DNA from: an uncultured Bacteroides sp.
GTDB taxonomy: Bacteria; Bacteroidota; Bacteroidia; Bacteroidales; Bacteroidaceae
NCBI GenBank assembly: GCA_947074295.1
Contig: CAMTPC010000001.1
Coordinates: 1-64,000, forward strand
Length of the DNA: 64,000 nt
Direction: 5' to 3'
This document shows positions 9,679 through 19,354 of this stretch, piece by piece. The notes beneath the pieces are model-generated. The model worked only from the letters and a program-made list of their open reading frames with translations, searched no databases and was not told the origin of the DNA. Both the position numbers and the translations under genes were made by a program. Position 1 is the stretch's first letter. Every line of letters begins with the position of its first letter.

Positions 9679-9816
9679 TCATTTTACACGCCTGTTCAGC
9701 TGATTATTGGCTTTACAAGCTTTTGACTTTCCTACACGCTTGCCTGCTGTTGCTTTCTTCTTACGTTTAGCAGCCAAAGCCCCTGGATGTTTACTTCCAT
9801 CTTTCTTTGTATTCAT
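9679..9816 (-). CDS. Small basic protein, 45 codons, unknown function
   Basis: An ATG at 9816 opens a 45-codon frame ending in TGA at 9679. The product begins MNTKKDGSKHPGALAAKRKK, is rich in Lys/Arg and Ala, has one Cys, and has almost no acidic residues, resembling small nucleic-acid- or ribosome-associated proteins in composition only. A purine-rich AAGAAG sits just before the ATG. It lies 32 bp behind the sprA stop in the same direction and before a terminator, so it may be the last gene of ruvA-sprA. The gene call rests on composition, start context and position; function unknown. Confidence 0.6.
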   Translation of the reverse strand: MNTKKDGSKHPGALAAKRKKKATAGKRVGKSKACKANNQLNRRVK

Positions 9817-9848
9817 ATCTTCTTTTTTAAACACTATTCCGATAACTA

Positions 9849-12800
9849 TTAACGGTTCAATGAGAACTTCATGCTAAAGCCAAAGTCAGCATTGGTCACT
9901 GCATACGATGTAGCCGATACTAATGGCTTATTGCGTTGACGATCATAGTATAGACGTATATTTAAATAACGGCTTAAAGTATAATCGGCAGAAAACGATA
10001 TTTTCAGAGCTTGATTACCACTCGTAGCCTGTGTATTTTCTGTCTGGATATCGCGAGCCAATGCCGATTGATTGCGGAAAGATACATCCATGCGCAAAGC
10101 CAAATCATTATTGATTTTATTTTTCGAGTTCTTCGTATTGCGTCCAGGGAATAGTTCCAGATTGACAAATTTATATCCCATACCCAAAACAAAATCACGC
10201 GAAGCAGTCTCTATTATCTGATTGGCCAATAAACTAAGATTCAAAACGCGCGTCTTTTTGTATTCGGCCTTTGTACTCAAACCATTATTGAAGTTTAAGT
10301 CTATACCAATAAGAGGCGAGAATTGTTCATTGATAGACACGGCAGATATGTCATACATGCTCGAAGGGATATAATCGCCATTAGTCACATCTTCGATGAA
10401 ACCTAGATCACCCATATAGCTCACAAAGCTTTGGTACGTATTGTAGCTACCTACACTATATGTACTACGATAGGCATGCGTGATATTAATGCTCTTGAAG
10501 TGCTTCTTAAAGAAAGGCAGCTTACTCAGACCACTATATGTTATCTTCCAGTTGGGCAGCATCGAGAAAATACTTGGGAAGAAATCGAGTGTACTCTTTC
10601 GTGCATCTCGCCCGCTATAAGCAGCCAAGAATGCGGGCACCATCACATCGGGCGAATATGCATCCACTACTCCAATATTGGGAGTTGTTGCATCGGCACG
10701 CGTGGCAGATGTAGGTAAAATAGCCCCATCATAACGTGTCTGCACACGTTGTTGAATCACCTCCATATTATTAAGAAAGCGATCAAACGAAGCCGATGAA
10801 TAACCATTGGACAAGCGTGGGCGCTCAAAAGCACTTCGGATAGTAATGATGGACATATTAAAGTTGCCACTACGCAGTTCGGGCATACCACTAAACATAA
10901 ATTGTATCTCATTGGAACGATTATGCGTACGGTTGGCAGTCAAGTCTATTTTCAAATCACGTATCGGTTCGATTGCCATGCGCAACTGTAAATCCTCTTG
11001 TGCATTGGTAGTGGCAGGACTTGTTATCGAGTCGCAAAGCAACCATCCCCTATCTACTGCCGAATGTATATATTCTTTTCCTACCATACCAAAGGCAAAG
11101 CCTAGTCCAGGAGTAAATCCGTTGTGACTTCGATGTTGTCCAAGCATATCCCCCACTTCGGGTAGAAATCCAGGCAATGTCATGGCATATGTATTCTTAT
11201 AGCTGATACTGAAATTACGTATCATCATACCAAAGCGAGCCACCGACTGCATAGCCTTATAGCTCTTTTTGTCTTCGGGTTTTGGACCTGGTACAGCCGT
11301 TACCTTGATACGCACACTATCGCGTGTATCTATGCGAACCGAGTTGGCATCCAACACTTTGTATCGTATTGCATATCGTTGTCCATCTACAGAAAGCGCA
11401 CTAATTTTCGGTTTCTTAGAATTCAAATTATGACGGACCACCACTGCAGTATCCATTTTCAATTGAATCTCCCGTTCGAACTTTTTGGGTTTTTCGGTAC
11501 GCCTGTTCGTCGCAGCAGGTCTGCGTGTATTAGACGATGCAAAGCGGCGATTGACCTCTTTCAGATAGTTACTCTTATTATATAATGTTTCTAGGTTGAA
11601 GCGCGAACTGATATCAATAGTACGCTGATTAGCAACTGTGTTTCCCAAGTTATAACCATCCGTCAATGAAACTCCTCTATCCCAATTATAAGATGATGCA
11701 AAACGAGCATCAGCAGTGATCCAGTCTGTAGCAGGAATCTTATCGAAAGGCAACTTGTAGGATGCATTAAAAGTTTGTTGATAATCGATAGGGCGACCTA
11801 GGCTCAGTAGACTTCGACGAATCGTGTCCTTACGTGCATCATAACTGTCTGGGTCAATATTACGATTCAACACACCATAGGGTTCTTCAATCTCAGCCCT
11901 TGTTGCAGATGTAAAGCTCATCTTCAAAGCCTTCGATAAATCCCATCGGATCGAGAAGTCACGATTCCACAACCATGTCTTCGCCACACTTACAGGTATT
12001 CCTGTCGGATCGTCCAGCGCTTCCATGTCGCGTAGCTGCAACTCGTAGTAATGCCTTGTCATATCCGTATTGAAAGACAGATTCTGAGGGAGATAATTTA
12101 AGTTGAAATCCTTGAAGATACGCATCCATTTGGATTTGCTCTTCATCTGCTTGAATGGCTCCCATGCTTTGTAGGCTGGTGCATAGTTATAGGACAATGC
12201 TGCTCGCCAGTCAGTTTCATCTTCATAGACAATGGTGCTCCCTTGATTATGACGCTTCATGAGACTGTAGCTCATCGAGAAGTTAGCCGGATCATAAGGC
12301 ATCGGATTTTTGCTAGCCACATTAAAAGCCATATTACTAACGCTGAAGCTCTTATAAACAGTCAATTCTTCGGCTATATTCCGCAAAGAGTCACGCTCTC
12401 GTTTGTTGGCCAAAGACGCCAATGCATCTTTCATCAACATATCACTATCCAGCGGATTGTATTTAGGCGTGGTTTTCTCGCGCGAATAGGAGAAATAGAT
12501 AGGTGCATTTAGTTTTAGTGCTTTCGGGAAGAATCGTCCCGCTTCGAATGCTGTAGTAAACTGATACTGATAAAAGTCGTCCATGCGGCGTTCGCTAAGA
12601 CTCTGCTCCAAGCCTCCAAATCCAGCTGTCTCGATATGTCCGGCAAAGTTTATATTGCCTATGTCCGAAAGTTGCACGTTCATATTGCCGAGTGCAGCCC
12701 ATCCGCCTTCCTCATCGAAGTCAGACAAACGCAGCTCATTCACCCAAATCTCAGCCGATTTTGTAGCACGCGAATTATTGCGCACACCAATCATCATAGT

Positions 12801-15800
12801 TTTGATCTCTCCCAACGAAGGATTACCCATCACACTCACTTTATTGGCTGGTTGTTCGGGGTCATATTCAGAATAAATCTTGCTATAGCTCACTCCTAAA
12901 TTAGGATTTGCCTTAGCGATGTTTCGCTTCTTTTTCAAGTCAGTAAACACCGAAAGCAATACATCCAATGTATTATCTATGGGCCATACTTTATAACGGT
13001 CCGATTCTGAATCGTTGTTATAGTGTCCTGGGGCTGTCAATGACAGCGGTATCTCATATTCATAGTAGTTAGCACGATAGTCTGAACCGAAGCGGATGAA
13101 TACAGACAGTTCGCTATCCTTCACATTAGTGATATTGTCGACCAGAGCCTCTGCATGAGTGAACATTTTCAGTCGCTTATAATAGCGCATATCCAGTGAA
13201 GAGTTCTTATACACCGCACGCGCATCACCCGCTGCCAGGTCAATCACTTTCAAATCCATTGCTTGTTCATTTTTTTGCAGCAACTGAGGTTGTCCAGGAT
13301 CGACTACACGTGTTATCTTAGGCGGCATCACGTAATTTACAGGAGTCTTATCCCCATTTTCTTCCAAGTTCACAGTCGATACATCCAGAGTACCTGTTAT
13401 CGATGGAGCAGGGTTTTGCAGATTGTAAAGTGCATCGGTATAGGTGCGCCACTCACCGCGCACTAACTCTAATGATGCAAAACGCAGAATCACGGGTTTC
13501 TTAAAGCCCGTGAGAAACATACGCATGAAACGGATGGATTTAAAGTCGCGTATATTGCCGATGGCTTCGCCACTACGCACAGGTACTTTGAACTGATACC
13601 ACACCACTTCCTCCGTAGAGCCGTTTCTCAACTTCACTTTCGTTACCCGCTTATCTGTCACATAGTTCTCTCCTACTTCTAGTTTGGAGGGTTTCAGGTG
13701 CACACGATACTGGAAATATTTCTCTGTTTCCTGCAATGTATTATCTTGATTGATATCCTCGATATCGGGTGTGGTTTTCGCCGCAGTCGGATAGCGTTCT
13801 GGCGAATCTTCATCGGCAGTAGAGTTGCCTTCCGTGTTGTTGATAAACTTATAACGATTGATGATATCCAATTCTTCGGCATCATAGTCCGAGCCCCTGA
13901 AATAGTGATATTTATCCGCAGCAGGCGACTCCCAGAATTTTTGGAAAACCTCAGGATCTAGTATGCCTTGCACAGCATCCAGATATTCCTTATAGGTAGG
14001 GTATTCGCGTTCGTTTTCGACCGAAAGTCCGTTAAGACCAACGTCCTGCTTACGACGCGCTCCTGACGAGTTGTCGAATGCATAGACCAAGCTACGATCT
14101 TTGGGAACACGACCCCAAACCGTCTCTTCTACTTTTGATGGATCATCATCGATAGGCAGACCATTTTCAAAGAACTTCTTGCCGTCTTTCAAAATATCTT
14201 CTGATATGTCTCCTAAGTTGATGTAAAGATAGCCACCCTCATCTTTGCTGGGTGTACCATCTGTACGCGTACTGAATTGGCCTCTTTCATCGCCATCGGC
14301 ATAGATAAATGGGTCGAGCATCCAAAACTCAAGATATTCGATATTGGCGGTTTCAAAATCACTAGTTTCGATGCGACGCATCATACCTCCCCAACGCTTC
14401 TCGGGACCGTTGAGTGTACCATCGCTATTCAGATCGCGGTCCAGATTGTAGGGGCCACGCTCTTCTGGGAAGTAGGCCATGTTTAGAACAGCCAATGTAG
14501 CGGCATCCGAATAGTTTAGCTGTTTATTGGGAAATAGTTCTTGCTCGTACACCTCGCGTACATAGTGATTGGATAGTTGGTTCAAGTCGTTCTTGATATG
14601 GGTAGGTGTCAATGACGAATTACGACGAGTGAATAGACCATCTATATGATACCAAGCCAGCTGTGAGCGATTCTTACCATATTCTATATTATTGGACAAG
14701 GCTGCTTCGGGAAATAATATAGAGCCATCTTCTCCTTTAGCGCCATAGGGTGCGGAAGATAGCTGCCAATTGAGAGGAGCGCGCAAGTCTATACCGCTTT
14801 GAGTGCTCTCAAAATCATCAATAAATACAGAGTTATCCTGTATGCCTTTGCTGTGACCAGGGATCAGATGGGCAAACTCCACACCCATATTGATCTGTGA
14901 TGGTGCAGTGGCTTCTGTAAAGGGCAATTTGTCAATCATATTGGTGAGCCATTGACTTTCCGTTTTCCACGACGCATTCACGCCCCACAGTGTGTTGGAT
15001 ATGGGCTCTTCGCCCACGACTACCTTTGTGGTGAGTGCTCGCTCATTCATGTGCATCACCGTACCACCAAACTGGAAGTTGGGCGAATAGTCATACGTAA
15101 AGTTGAGTCCCATCATCGTCTTGCGCTGCATGCTATACATCGTGGTACTTTCCAGATTGACAGTGATAGGTGTGCCCGCATCCAATATGCTTTGATTGAT
15201 GATGGTCACCACCCCCATGGTGTAATCCACCGTGTAGTCGGAGTTCTCTGTCAATATCTGACCGCCTGCCGAAACACGCACCGAACCACGAGGAACATTC
15301 ATCGATCCTAGGCGTATTTCATTGGCTGCCGAAGCCTTATACTCACCTTCCAGTCTATAGCGGTTCTTTTCGGCTAGCTGCTTGGCTACAGTCCGTGTCG
15401 AGTCGTAAAGCTCTTGGAAAACGTATTTTTCGGCGATGGCATTATTGCCGATAGCCTCGCGGAGATGATTACCAAAAGGCTCCACCACTGGGAAGAAGAT
15501 GCGCCCATTCTGTGCATTGATGGTATATCCTTCCACAAAGTCGAAAAAGCCATTGCTACCTAGTTGATTTTGGCTGTTCAGACGGTCAAGCCCCATCACC
15601 TTGAGCAGTGGTATGCGCGCAATATTGCCCTCAGGGATATAGCGCATGTATACACCACTAGTATCATTGAGCATCGTGATGTTTAGCGTAAACTTTTCTT
15701 TCTGCACCTGGAAAGCGTTGAGCGAATATACATTCTTCATCATCAGGTGCCAGCAAGTAGCTAGTGGTGAGTTGGATGTATTTTTCAGCAACTTCACATA

Positions 15801-17168
15801 CAAGCAGTTACTAGTTTCTTTTATATCCGATGCAAACTCACCGACTTGATAGCGCTGTCCCTTCAAGGTATATTCAAAAGCCACCGCTAGCGCTTCGTCT
15901 GGCTGCAAGGTTTGTCTTAACGAAATATAACCAAGTGAAGTATGTACTGTATATTCAGAAGAGGTCAACAATCGAGCACTTTCTATCTTTTCATAGTCTT
16001 CGCCACTTTCCATTCCGGGGATACCTTGCATCACACTATTCACGGCACTGATGTCACGCGCCATCGGATAGCTGTTGACCATCGACGAATAAAGATTATT
16101 GGCTGCATTGCGCGGAGCCAGATTAGTCATCGACTCGGATACCCATGGCGTACCTTCGGTTATCACTTTCGACTCACCAATATCACTAAAAGCCACTAAG
16201 TTGCGTGGATTGTCATAATTTCCTCTCTTATTGGTGATCCATACCTCTACCCTGCTGATAGTAACACCAGACAGAATATTGGGCAGTTGAGACATATTAC
16301 CATCATAGGTATCACGAAAATAATGCGCTAAGAAAAAGTGTCTATTCTCATCATAGGCATCAACCGAGAAGTCGAACGGAATGGTCTGCGCCCCACCTTT
16401 ACTGGTCACTGTTTTCGATTCACTTTCTTGCTGACTCAGCACAGTCTGTAGTTTCAGTTTGCCAAACTGCAAATCGGCACGAACACCAAATAGTGTAGAT
16501 GCTCCGCGAATCAGTGAGTTGCCGGTGCTCATGCTGATATTACCCGCCTCCAAAAGTTTGATGATTTCATCTTCCTTGCCTTCATACTTCAATTTCATAT
16601 TTTTGTTATCGAAGTCGAAGGTTGCGTCAGTGTTGTAGTTCAAGTCTAGATTGACTTTATCGCCTACTCGACCATTCACATTGATATTGATTTTCTCGTC
16701 AAAGTCAAATGCCCAGGTCTTTCGCATACTCTCGGGCAATGATGGATTCTCCACATTTTTATAACTTACCCCGAAACTCAGTTCGGCGCTACCCTGCGTA
16801 CGCACCTGCACACCTCCGGGGCCGAAAATCTTCTCAGCAGGTCCGAGGTTGAATGACATGTTGGTAAAATCGAACTTCTCTTTGGTCTGAGTAACTATGG
16901 AATCGTTGCGTTTTTTGTAGTAAGCCTGCATGGATTTTCGCATACTCCACTCCATATATTCGGCGGGAGTCAGCACCAATGGCACTTCCATTTCTTGCCC
17001 TCCCACGATGGTGTGTATCAGGTAGCGATTAGTCAGTTCGTCATAGGTGACGTTTTCTTGTACGATAGGCATAGGTTGTGTTTGTGCGTATCCCTTTTGA
17101 TTGCTTACTATTAGTAGCAATAAAAGGATAAGACACAATGACCCAATACTATGCGCTATTCTTTGCAT
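9849..17168 (-). CDS. sprA: SprA/Sov, giant outer-membrane translocon protein of the type IX secretion system
   Basis: 2439 aa, matching the size of SprA (about 2400 aa). Residues 1-28 are a signal peptide ending in GYAQ. The sequence is full of alternating beta-strand segments and amphipathic repeats ending in an aromatic-rich strand with the C-terminal GFSMKFSLNR typical of outer-membrane barrels. In Flavobacterium SprA (Sov in Porphyromonas) forms the very large barrel through which type IX cargo leaves the cell. The start overlaps the ruvA stop by one base (TAATG), and ruvA-sprA adjacency is familiar in Bacteroidetes. No other type IX component is in the window, so a complete system cannot be assumed. 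No frame breaks. Confidence 0.93.
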   Translation of the reverse strand: MQRIAHSIGSLCLILLLLLIVSNQKGYAQTQPMPIVQENVTYDELTNRYLIHTIVGGQEMEVPLVLTPAEYMEWSMRKSMQAYYKKRNDSIVTQTKEKFDFTNMSFNLGPAEKIFGPGGVQVRTQGSAELSFGVSYKNVENPSLPESMRKTWAFDFDEKININVNGRVGDKVNLDLNYNTDATFDFDNKNMKLKYEGKEDEIIKLLEAGNISMSTGNSLIRGASTLFGVRADLQFGKLKLQTVLSQQESESKTVTSKGGAQTIPFDFSVDAYDENRHFFLAHYFRDTYDGNMSQLPNILSGVTISRVEVWITNKRGNYDNPRNLVAFSDIGESKVITEGTPWVSESMTNLAPRNAANNLYSSMVNSYPMARDISAVNSVMQGIPGMESGEDYEKIESARLLTSSEYTVHTSLGYISLRQTLQPDEALAVAFEYTLKGQRYQVGEFASDIKETSNCLYVKLLKNTSNSPLATCWHLMMKNVYSLNAFQVQKEKFTLNITMLNDTSGVYMRYIPEGNIARIPLLKVMGLDRLNSQNQLGSNGFFDFVEGYTINAQNGRIFFPVVEPFGNHLREAIGNNAIAEKYVFQELYDSTRTVAKQLAEKNRYRLEGEYKASAANEIRLGSMNVPRGSVRVSAGGQILTENSDYTVDYTMGVVTIINQSILDAGTPITVNLESTTMYSMQRKTMMGLNFTYDYSPNFQFGGTVMHMNERALTTKVVVGEEPISNTLWGVNASWKTESQWLTNMIDKLPFTEATAPSQINMGVEFAHLIPGHSKGIQDNSVFIDDFESTQSGIDLRAPLNWQLSSAPYGAKGEDGSILFPEAALSNNIEYGKNRSQLAWYHIDGLFTRRNSSLTPTHIKNDLNQLSNHYVREVYEQELFPNKQLNYSDAATLAVLNMAYFPEERGPYNLDRDLNSDGTLNGPEKRWGGMMRRIETSDFETANIEYLEFWMLDPFIYADGDERGQFSTRTDGTPSKDEGGYLYINLGDISEDILKDGKKFFENGLPIDDDPSKVEETVWGRVPKDRSLVYAFDNSSGARRKQDVGLNGLSVENEREYPTYKEYLDAVQGILDPEVFQKFWESPAADKYHYFRGSDYDAEELDIINRYKFINNTEGNSTADEDSPERYPTAAKTTPDIEDINQDNTLQETEKYFQYRVHLKPSKLEVGENYVTDKRVTKVKLRNGSTEEVVWYQFKVPVRSGEAIGNIRDFKSIRFMRMFLTGFKKPVILRFASLELVRGEWRTYTDALYNLQNPAPSITGTLDVSTVNLEENGDKTPVNYVMPPKITRVVDPGQPQLLQKNEQAMDLKVIDLAAGDARAVYKNSSLDMRYYKRLKMFTHAEALVDNITNVKDSELSVFIRFGSDYRANYYEYEIPLSLTAPGHYNNDSESDRYKVWPIDNTLDVLLSVFTDLKKKRNIAKANPNLGVSYSKIYSEYDPEQPANKVSVMGNPSLGEIKTMMIGVRNNSRATKSAEIWVNELRLSDFDEEGGWAALGNMNVQLSDIGNINFAGHIETAGFGGLEQSLSERRMDDFYQYQFTTAFEAGRFFPKALKLNAPIYFSYSREKTTPKYNPLDSDMLMKDALASLANKRERDSLRNIAEELTVYKSFSVSNMAFNVASKNPMPYDPANFSMSYSLMKRHNQGSTIVYEDETDWRAALSYNYAPAYKAWEPFKQMKSKSKWMRIFKDFNLNYLPQNLSFNTDMTRHYYELQLRDMEALDDPTGIPVSVAKTWLWNRDFSIRWDLSKALKMSFTSATRAEIEEPYGVLNRNIDPDSYDARKDTIRRSLLSLGRPIDYQQTFNASYKLPFDKIPATDWITADARFASSYNWDRGVSLTDGYNLGNTVANQRTIDISSRFNLETLYNKSNYLKEVNRRFASSNTRRPAATNRRTEKPKKFEREIQLKMDTAVVVRHNLNSKKPKISALSVDGQRYAIRYKVLDANSVRIDTRDSVRIKVTAVPGPKPEDKKSYKAMQSVARFGMMIRNFSISYKNTYAMTLPGFLPEVGDMLGQHRSHNGFTPGLGFAFGMVGKEYIHSAVDRGWLLCDSITSPATTNAQEDLQLRMAIEPIRDLKIDLTANRTHNRSNEIQFMFSGMPELRSGNFNMSIITIRSAFERPRLSNGYSSASFDRFLNNMEVIQQRVQTRYDGAILPTSATRADATTPNIGVVDAYSPDVMVPAFLAAYSGRDARKSTLDFFPSIFSMLPNWKITYSGLSKLPFFKKHFKSINITHAYRSTYSVGSYNTYQSFVSYMGDLGFIEDVTNGDYIPSSMYDISAVSINEQFSPLIGIDLNFNNGLSTKAEYKKTRVLNLSLLANQIIETASRDFVLGMGYKFVNLELFPGRNTKNSKNKINNDLALRMDVSFRNQSALARDIQTENTQATSGNQALKISFSADYTLSRYLNIRLYYDRQRNKPLVSATSYAVTNADFGFSMKFSLNR

Positions 17169-17761
17169 TACAGTCTTTTGAGAGCTAGCTTTATCACTCG
17201 CTCGACAGCTGCTTCTGGTTCTTCCTTCAAGATGGTTTGCACCACTTTTTGCGATGGAGCAGCCGCAAAGCCAAGCATCGTCAATGCGGCAATAGCTTCT
17301 GATTGCACCTCGGCACTCATCGCTGTAAATGCGATAGAGGTCCCCGAGACATCAGCTGCCGAAATCTTTATTTTATCTTTCAAATCAACGATGATACGTT
17401 GGGCGGTTTTCAGTCCGATGCCTTTAACCGTTTTCAGCATATTTACATTTTCACTACTGATTACTTGTACCAATTCGTTATAGGACATGGCCGAGAGTAT
17501 CATCCTGGCAGTATTGCCCCCTATACCCGAAACCGAAATCAACAGCTGGAAAATTTCGCGTTCGGCTTTATCGGCAAAACCGAAAAGTATATGTGCATCT
17601 TCGCGAATCGCCTCGTGAATGAAAAGTTTACAGTTACTTTTACCCTGTATAGCGGAGTAGGTGTTGAGCGAGATATTTACGGCATATCCCAAGCCATTAC
17701 AGTCGATCACGGCAACTGCCGGTGTCAGTTCGGCTATTTCGCCTCTAACATATTCTATCAT
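17168..17761 (-). CDS. ruvA: Holliday junction branch migration protein RuvA
   Basis: 197 aa. RuvA tetramers bind four-way DNA junctions and load the RuvB motor. Domain I is the N-terminal OB fold ([12 protein letters not shown] to about residue 65), domain II has two helix-hairpin-helix motifs ([13 protein letters not shown] and [13 protein letters not shown], about residues 77-120), and domain III is the C-terminal RuvB-binding three-helix unit (about 145-197). The stop codon shares one base with the sprA start, so the two are translationally coupled. No clear TAnnTTTG was found upstream on this strand. Confidence 0.97.
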   Translation of the reverse strand: MIEYVRGEIAELTPAVAVIDCNGLGYAVNISLNTYSAIQGKSNCKLFIHEAIREDAHILFGFADKAEREIFQLLISVSGIGGNTARMILSAMSYNELVQVISSENVNMLKTVKGIGLKTAQRIIVDLKDKIKISAADVSGTSIAFTAMSAEVQSEAIAALTMLGFAAAPSQKVVQTILKEEPEAAVERVIKLALKRL

Positions 17762-17966
17762 AAGCTTTTTTAAGTGAAAACGACCATACCAACACTCATC
17801 GTTAACCTCTATTTGTCATCTATGCGTTTGTACGGTCTATTGCTATGTTTCATTAACGATTATTCATAGTGTTTTATTGTGTTCCATTAAGTGAAGATAT
17901 GCAACATTATGTATTACTCTGGATTACTTTACATCAAAACATTTTTTCAATTTCATATAATTATTC

Positions 17967-17974
17967 TACTTTTG
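17967..17974 (+). promoter_or_regulatory. -7 element of the ddh promoter
   Basis: TACTTTTG matches TAnnTTTG; a T-run (17942-17947) covers the -33 position. Leader of about 38 nt to ATG 18019. Confidence 0.55.
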
Positions 17975-18018
17975 TCATATAGAACTATTTTAGTATATAC
18001 TTAGAAACCAATAAAGAA

Positions 18019-18918
18019 ATGAAAAAACTTAGAGCAGCCATCGTTGGTTATGGCAATATCGGACAATACGTATTGGAAGCTTTGCAAGCGGCTCCCGATT
18101 TTGAAGTTGCAGGTGTGGTGCGCCGTGCAGGTGCCGAAAACAAACCCACCGAACTGGCCGAATATGATGTGGTGAAAAGCATCACTGAGCTGAAAGATGT
18201 AGATGTAGCTATCCTGTGCACACCTACACGCAGCGTTGAAGCCTATGCCAAAGAAATACTTGCATTGGGCATCAACACTGTAGATAGCTTCGATATTCAT
18301 ACCGGCATTGTGCCATTGCGCAAGGAATTGGGTGAATGTGCCAAGGCACACAACGCTGTAGCAGTGATTGCAGCAGGTTGGGATCCAGGTACAGACTCTG
18401 TGGTGCGTACCATGCTCGAAGCTATCGCGCCAAAAGGCATCACTTATACCAACTTTGGCCCAGGTATGAGTATGGGTCACACTGTAGCAGTGAAAGCGAT
18501 CCCAGGTGTGAAAGCTGCTCTCTCGATGACAATACCAACAGGAACCAGCATACACCGACGCATGGTTTACATCGAGGTGAAAGATGGTTACAACTTTGAC
18601 GAAGTGGCAAAAGCTATCAAGGCGGATGCTTATTTCGTAAATGACGAAACGCATGTAAAAGAGGTTCCTAGCGTAGATGCGCTTCTTGACATGGGCCATG
18701 GCGTGAACCTTACACGTAAAGGCGTATCGGGCAAGACACAAAATCAGCTTTTCGAATTTAATATGCGTATAAACAATCCTGCCCTTACTGCTCAAGTTTT
18801 GGTGTGTGTGGCTCGCGCTTCATTCCGTCAACAACCCGGTTGCTACACGATGGTAGAAATTCCAGTAATCGATTTGCTTCCAGGCGAACGCGAAGAATGG
18901 ATCGCACATTTGGTGTAA
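18019..18918 (+). CDS. ddh: meso-Diaminopimelate D-dehydrogenase
   Basis: 299 aa, close to the family's usual 300-325. It makes meso-diaminopimelate from tetrahydrodipicolinate, ammonia and NADPH in a single step for lysine and peptidoglycan. The N-terminal Rossmann fold shows VGYGNIGQYVLEAL (residues 9-22), VRRAG, and ILCTPTRSVEAYA; the substrate domain has AGWDPGTDSVVRT, NFGPGMSMGHT and TGTSIHRRMVYIE, all characteristic. Own promoter upstream and a good terminator behind. A 264-codon antisense frame over the gene is a shadow. Confidence 0.96.
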   Translation: MKKLRAAIVGYGNIGQYVLEALQAAPDFEVAGVVRRAGAENKPTELAEYDVVKSITELKDVDVAILCTPTRSVEAYAKEILALGINTVDSFDIHTGIVPLRKELGECAKAHNAVAVIAAGWDPGTDSVVRTMLEAIAPKGITYTNFGPGMSMGHTVAVKAIPGVKAALSMTIPTGTSIHRRMVYIEVKDGYNFDEVAKAIKADAYFVNDETHVKEVPSVDALLDMGHGVNLTRKGVSGKTQNQLFEFNMRINNPALTAQVLVCVARASFRQQPGCYTMVEIPVIDLLPGEREEWIAHLV

Positions 18919-18954
18919 ATAATTATATTTAAATAGATCACCTGATTTCATATC

Positions 18955-18997
18955 CCATTCCTATAAGATTAAACACTTATGGGAATGGTTTTTTTTT
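18955..18997 (+). terminator. Terminator after ddh
   Basis: Arms 18955-18967 and 18976-18988 pair over 13 bp (one G-U), followed by nine T residues. Confidence 0.85.
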
Positions 18998-19080
18998 ACT
19001 TTGCGATGTGTTTATATAAAAACACCCACATCTCACCATACTGCTGATAATCACATATTTACAAATCACTAAAAAATGAA

Positions 19081-19168
19081 TCGGTGAACAAGGCTGATGG
19101 GATGACTGAACAAGGTTATCTAGCAATCTGAACAGCCTCAACTGGCAGGCTGCTAAGTGCTAACTAAT
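19081..19168 (+). repeat. Degenerate 22-nt-period repeat, locus A
   Basis: Four consecutive 22-nt units (19081, 19103, 19125, 19147). The first three share TGAACA at the same place (19085, 19107, 19129), followed by AGG or GCC and a diverged tail; the fourth is weakly related. It is GC-richer than the surrounding spacer and lies between the ddh terminator and the promoter of the next gene. Similar arrays are at 36731-36818 and 60655-60720. Confidence 0.5.
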
Positions 19169-19236
19169 AAAATTGCGGTATTGATTTAAAAAAATGGATA
19201 TAGTACATAGCAAGATTCTCTTCTTTTTTGTGACAA

Positions 19237-19252
19237 TAGGATAGCTATCCTA
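19237..19252. promoter_or_regulatory. 16-bp perfect palindrome at the -33 position, candidate operator
   Basis: TAGGATAGCTATCCTA is fully self-complementary. It ends 12 nt before the -7 element TACTTTTG (19264-19271), so it covers the place where a -33 TTTG would be, which is missing. This suits a regulator-dependent promoter for the peptidase gene at 19355; the regulator is unknown. Confidence 0.45.
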
Positions 19253-19263
19253 AAATTAATCTG

Positions 19264-19271
19264 TACTTTTG
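19264..19271 (+). promoter_or_regulatory. -7 element of the prolyl-oligopeptidase promoter
   Basis: TACTTTTG matches TAnnTTTG, with no TTTG at -33 and a palindrome there instead. The leader to ATG 19355 would be about 78 nt. Confidence 0.55.
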
Positions 19272-19354
19272 AATTTTGTTTAGATGGCATCTCATGTATT
19301 TTTCGAGATCATCAGACGAAGTGGAGATCGACACAACTGTTATCAACATATTAT

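Noticed and set aside
18001-18795. A 264-codon minus-strand open frame opposite ddh
   Set aside because: It is rich in Cys, His, Phe and Tyr, lacks any family motif, and lies fully antisense to a clear ddh gene with its own promoter and terminator; a codon-use shadow.
19081-19168. CRISPR array
   Set aside because: The period is only 22 nt in total, there is no conserved repeat with separate unique spacers, and no cas genes are near.
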